From assembly GCA_014058105.1 (NCBI GenBank), contig JACGCM010001497.1, positions 2,728,001-2,792,000 on the forward strand: a stretch of 64,000 nucleotides of DNA, read 5' to 3'. Shown piece after piece: positions 63,512 through 64,000 of this stretch. The position numbers and the translations under genes were made by a program. The stretch's first letter is position 1. The number at the start of each line of letters is the position of its first letter. This stretch comes from Kingdonia uniflora (lineage: Eukaryota > Streptophyta > Magnoliopsida > Ranunculales > Circaeasteraceae). The notes beneath the pieces are model-generated. The model was not told the DNA's origin. It searched no databases and was given only the letters and a program-made list of their open reading frames with translations.

Positions 63512-64000
63512 TAGGCGTTCCATATATGTCATTATGCTTTCCTTCTATTCATTAAATGAGGACAGTGAAGCCCTTTAAAACAAGTTGGAAGAAACACAAA
63601 AAATTAAAGCACTGCAGCAGAAACTTAGGAGAACCTATCATACAACATTTATATCTTAAACGTTTAGTGTTAAGAAGCTGCTTTAACTAGCTTACATGTA
63701 TAGTAATCGCCACAAGAGGCAGTAAAGCAATCAATTAGGATTCTCACAGTATGGATTTATAATTAAGAGTAGAGATCAGCCAGTCAATAGAACTTCTAAT
63801 TAAACCCAAGTTAGGCCTGAGATGATATAATGATATAAATACAAGGGTGATGTACGAAAGATATATATGAACACGAATGGCTGTTTTAATGCCACAATAA
63901 TGTACAGAAGCTTGGCGCCTCCGCCAAAACCGGAAGAAAGAAGAAGAAGGGATGTTTTACCTTAGAGCCATAGGACGAACACGTCTATGTTTCCTTCTTT
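63512..64000. other. Window end without a recognised gene
   Basis: AT-rich, then a purine-rich, more GC-rich end (CCGGAAGAAAGAAGAAGAAG near 63930) that could be the edge of a gene beyond the window. Confidence 0.3.

Noticed and set aside
1..64000. tRNA, rRNA and small RNA genes
   Set aside because: The tRNA-like strings seen are retrotransposon primer-binding sites; no cloverleaf or rRNA core was recognised by eye.

Overview
The window is nuclear DNA of a flowering plant, probably a dicot. The evidence is GT-AG introns, AT-rich intergenic DNA, nested plant transposon families, and host genes of plant-only types: a polyol transporter 4 homologue, a phytosulfokine-receptor-like LRR gene, an RPM1-type NLR fragment and a NOT1 fragment. 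The species cannot be told from the sequence. Only one gene looks intact and functional: the polyol transporter at 35119-38529 (+), with two exons and 528 residues. Almost everything else is mobile DNA in various stages of decay, often nested.

Layout. 1-3819: degenerate minus-strand Ty1/copia element with one LTR. 3820-4736: a copia reverse-transcriptase scrap and unassigned DNA, then an isolated right end of a PIF/Harbinger element. 4937-17945: PIF/Harbinger copy 1, carrying a plant-mobile-domain (PMD) gene, a DDE transposase and a Myb/SANT-like ORF. It is split by a 6045-bp CACTA element (7881-13925, TSD ACA) that holds intron-containing pieces of NOT1 and of an RPM1-like NLR. 17946-34600: a large Mutator-like element of the Kaonashi (Ulp1-carrying) kind. 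It has a plus-strand gene with a DUF1985-like region and a Ulp1 protease, a minus-strand MuDR transposase, a GRF zinc-finger ORF, duplicated coiled-coil ORFs, a solo LTR with TSD GGACT, and a TCATTTGT motif that is everywhere and follows the sense strand of the two convergent genes.

34601-39650: the polyol transporter and its flanks, with a GC-rich, possibly organelle-derived patch in the intron. 39716-40625: LINE RNase H remnant broken by a 300-bp hAT-like MITE. 40664-42041: small LTR element (TSD GCCTA). 42168-42539: a tandem duplication that spans a transposon boundary. 42440-48894: PIF/Harbinger copy 2, complete between TTA target duplications, with the same three genes. 49450-51405: plus-strand copia element cut in its integrase by a minus-strand copia element (51406-57193), followed by a partial second unit that ends abruptly in a truncated PSKR-like pseudogene (58137-59585). 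That pseudogene itself holds a 431-bp hAT-like MITE. 60420-62873: LINE scrap and a short LTR element with palindromic LTRs. 62874-64000: no gene recognised; one near-perfect 95-bp tandem duplication.

The most interesting system is the two-copy PIF/Harbinger family: three genes (PMD protein, DDE nuclease, Myb/SANT protein) between GAGCATCT ends, with GC-rich hairpins built on ACCGCGCGGT at the gene boundaries in both copies. Boundaries supported by target-site duplications are stated as such; the others are estimates by eye.
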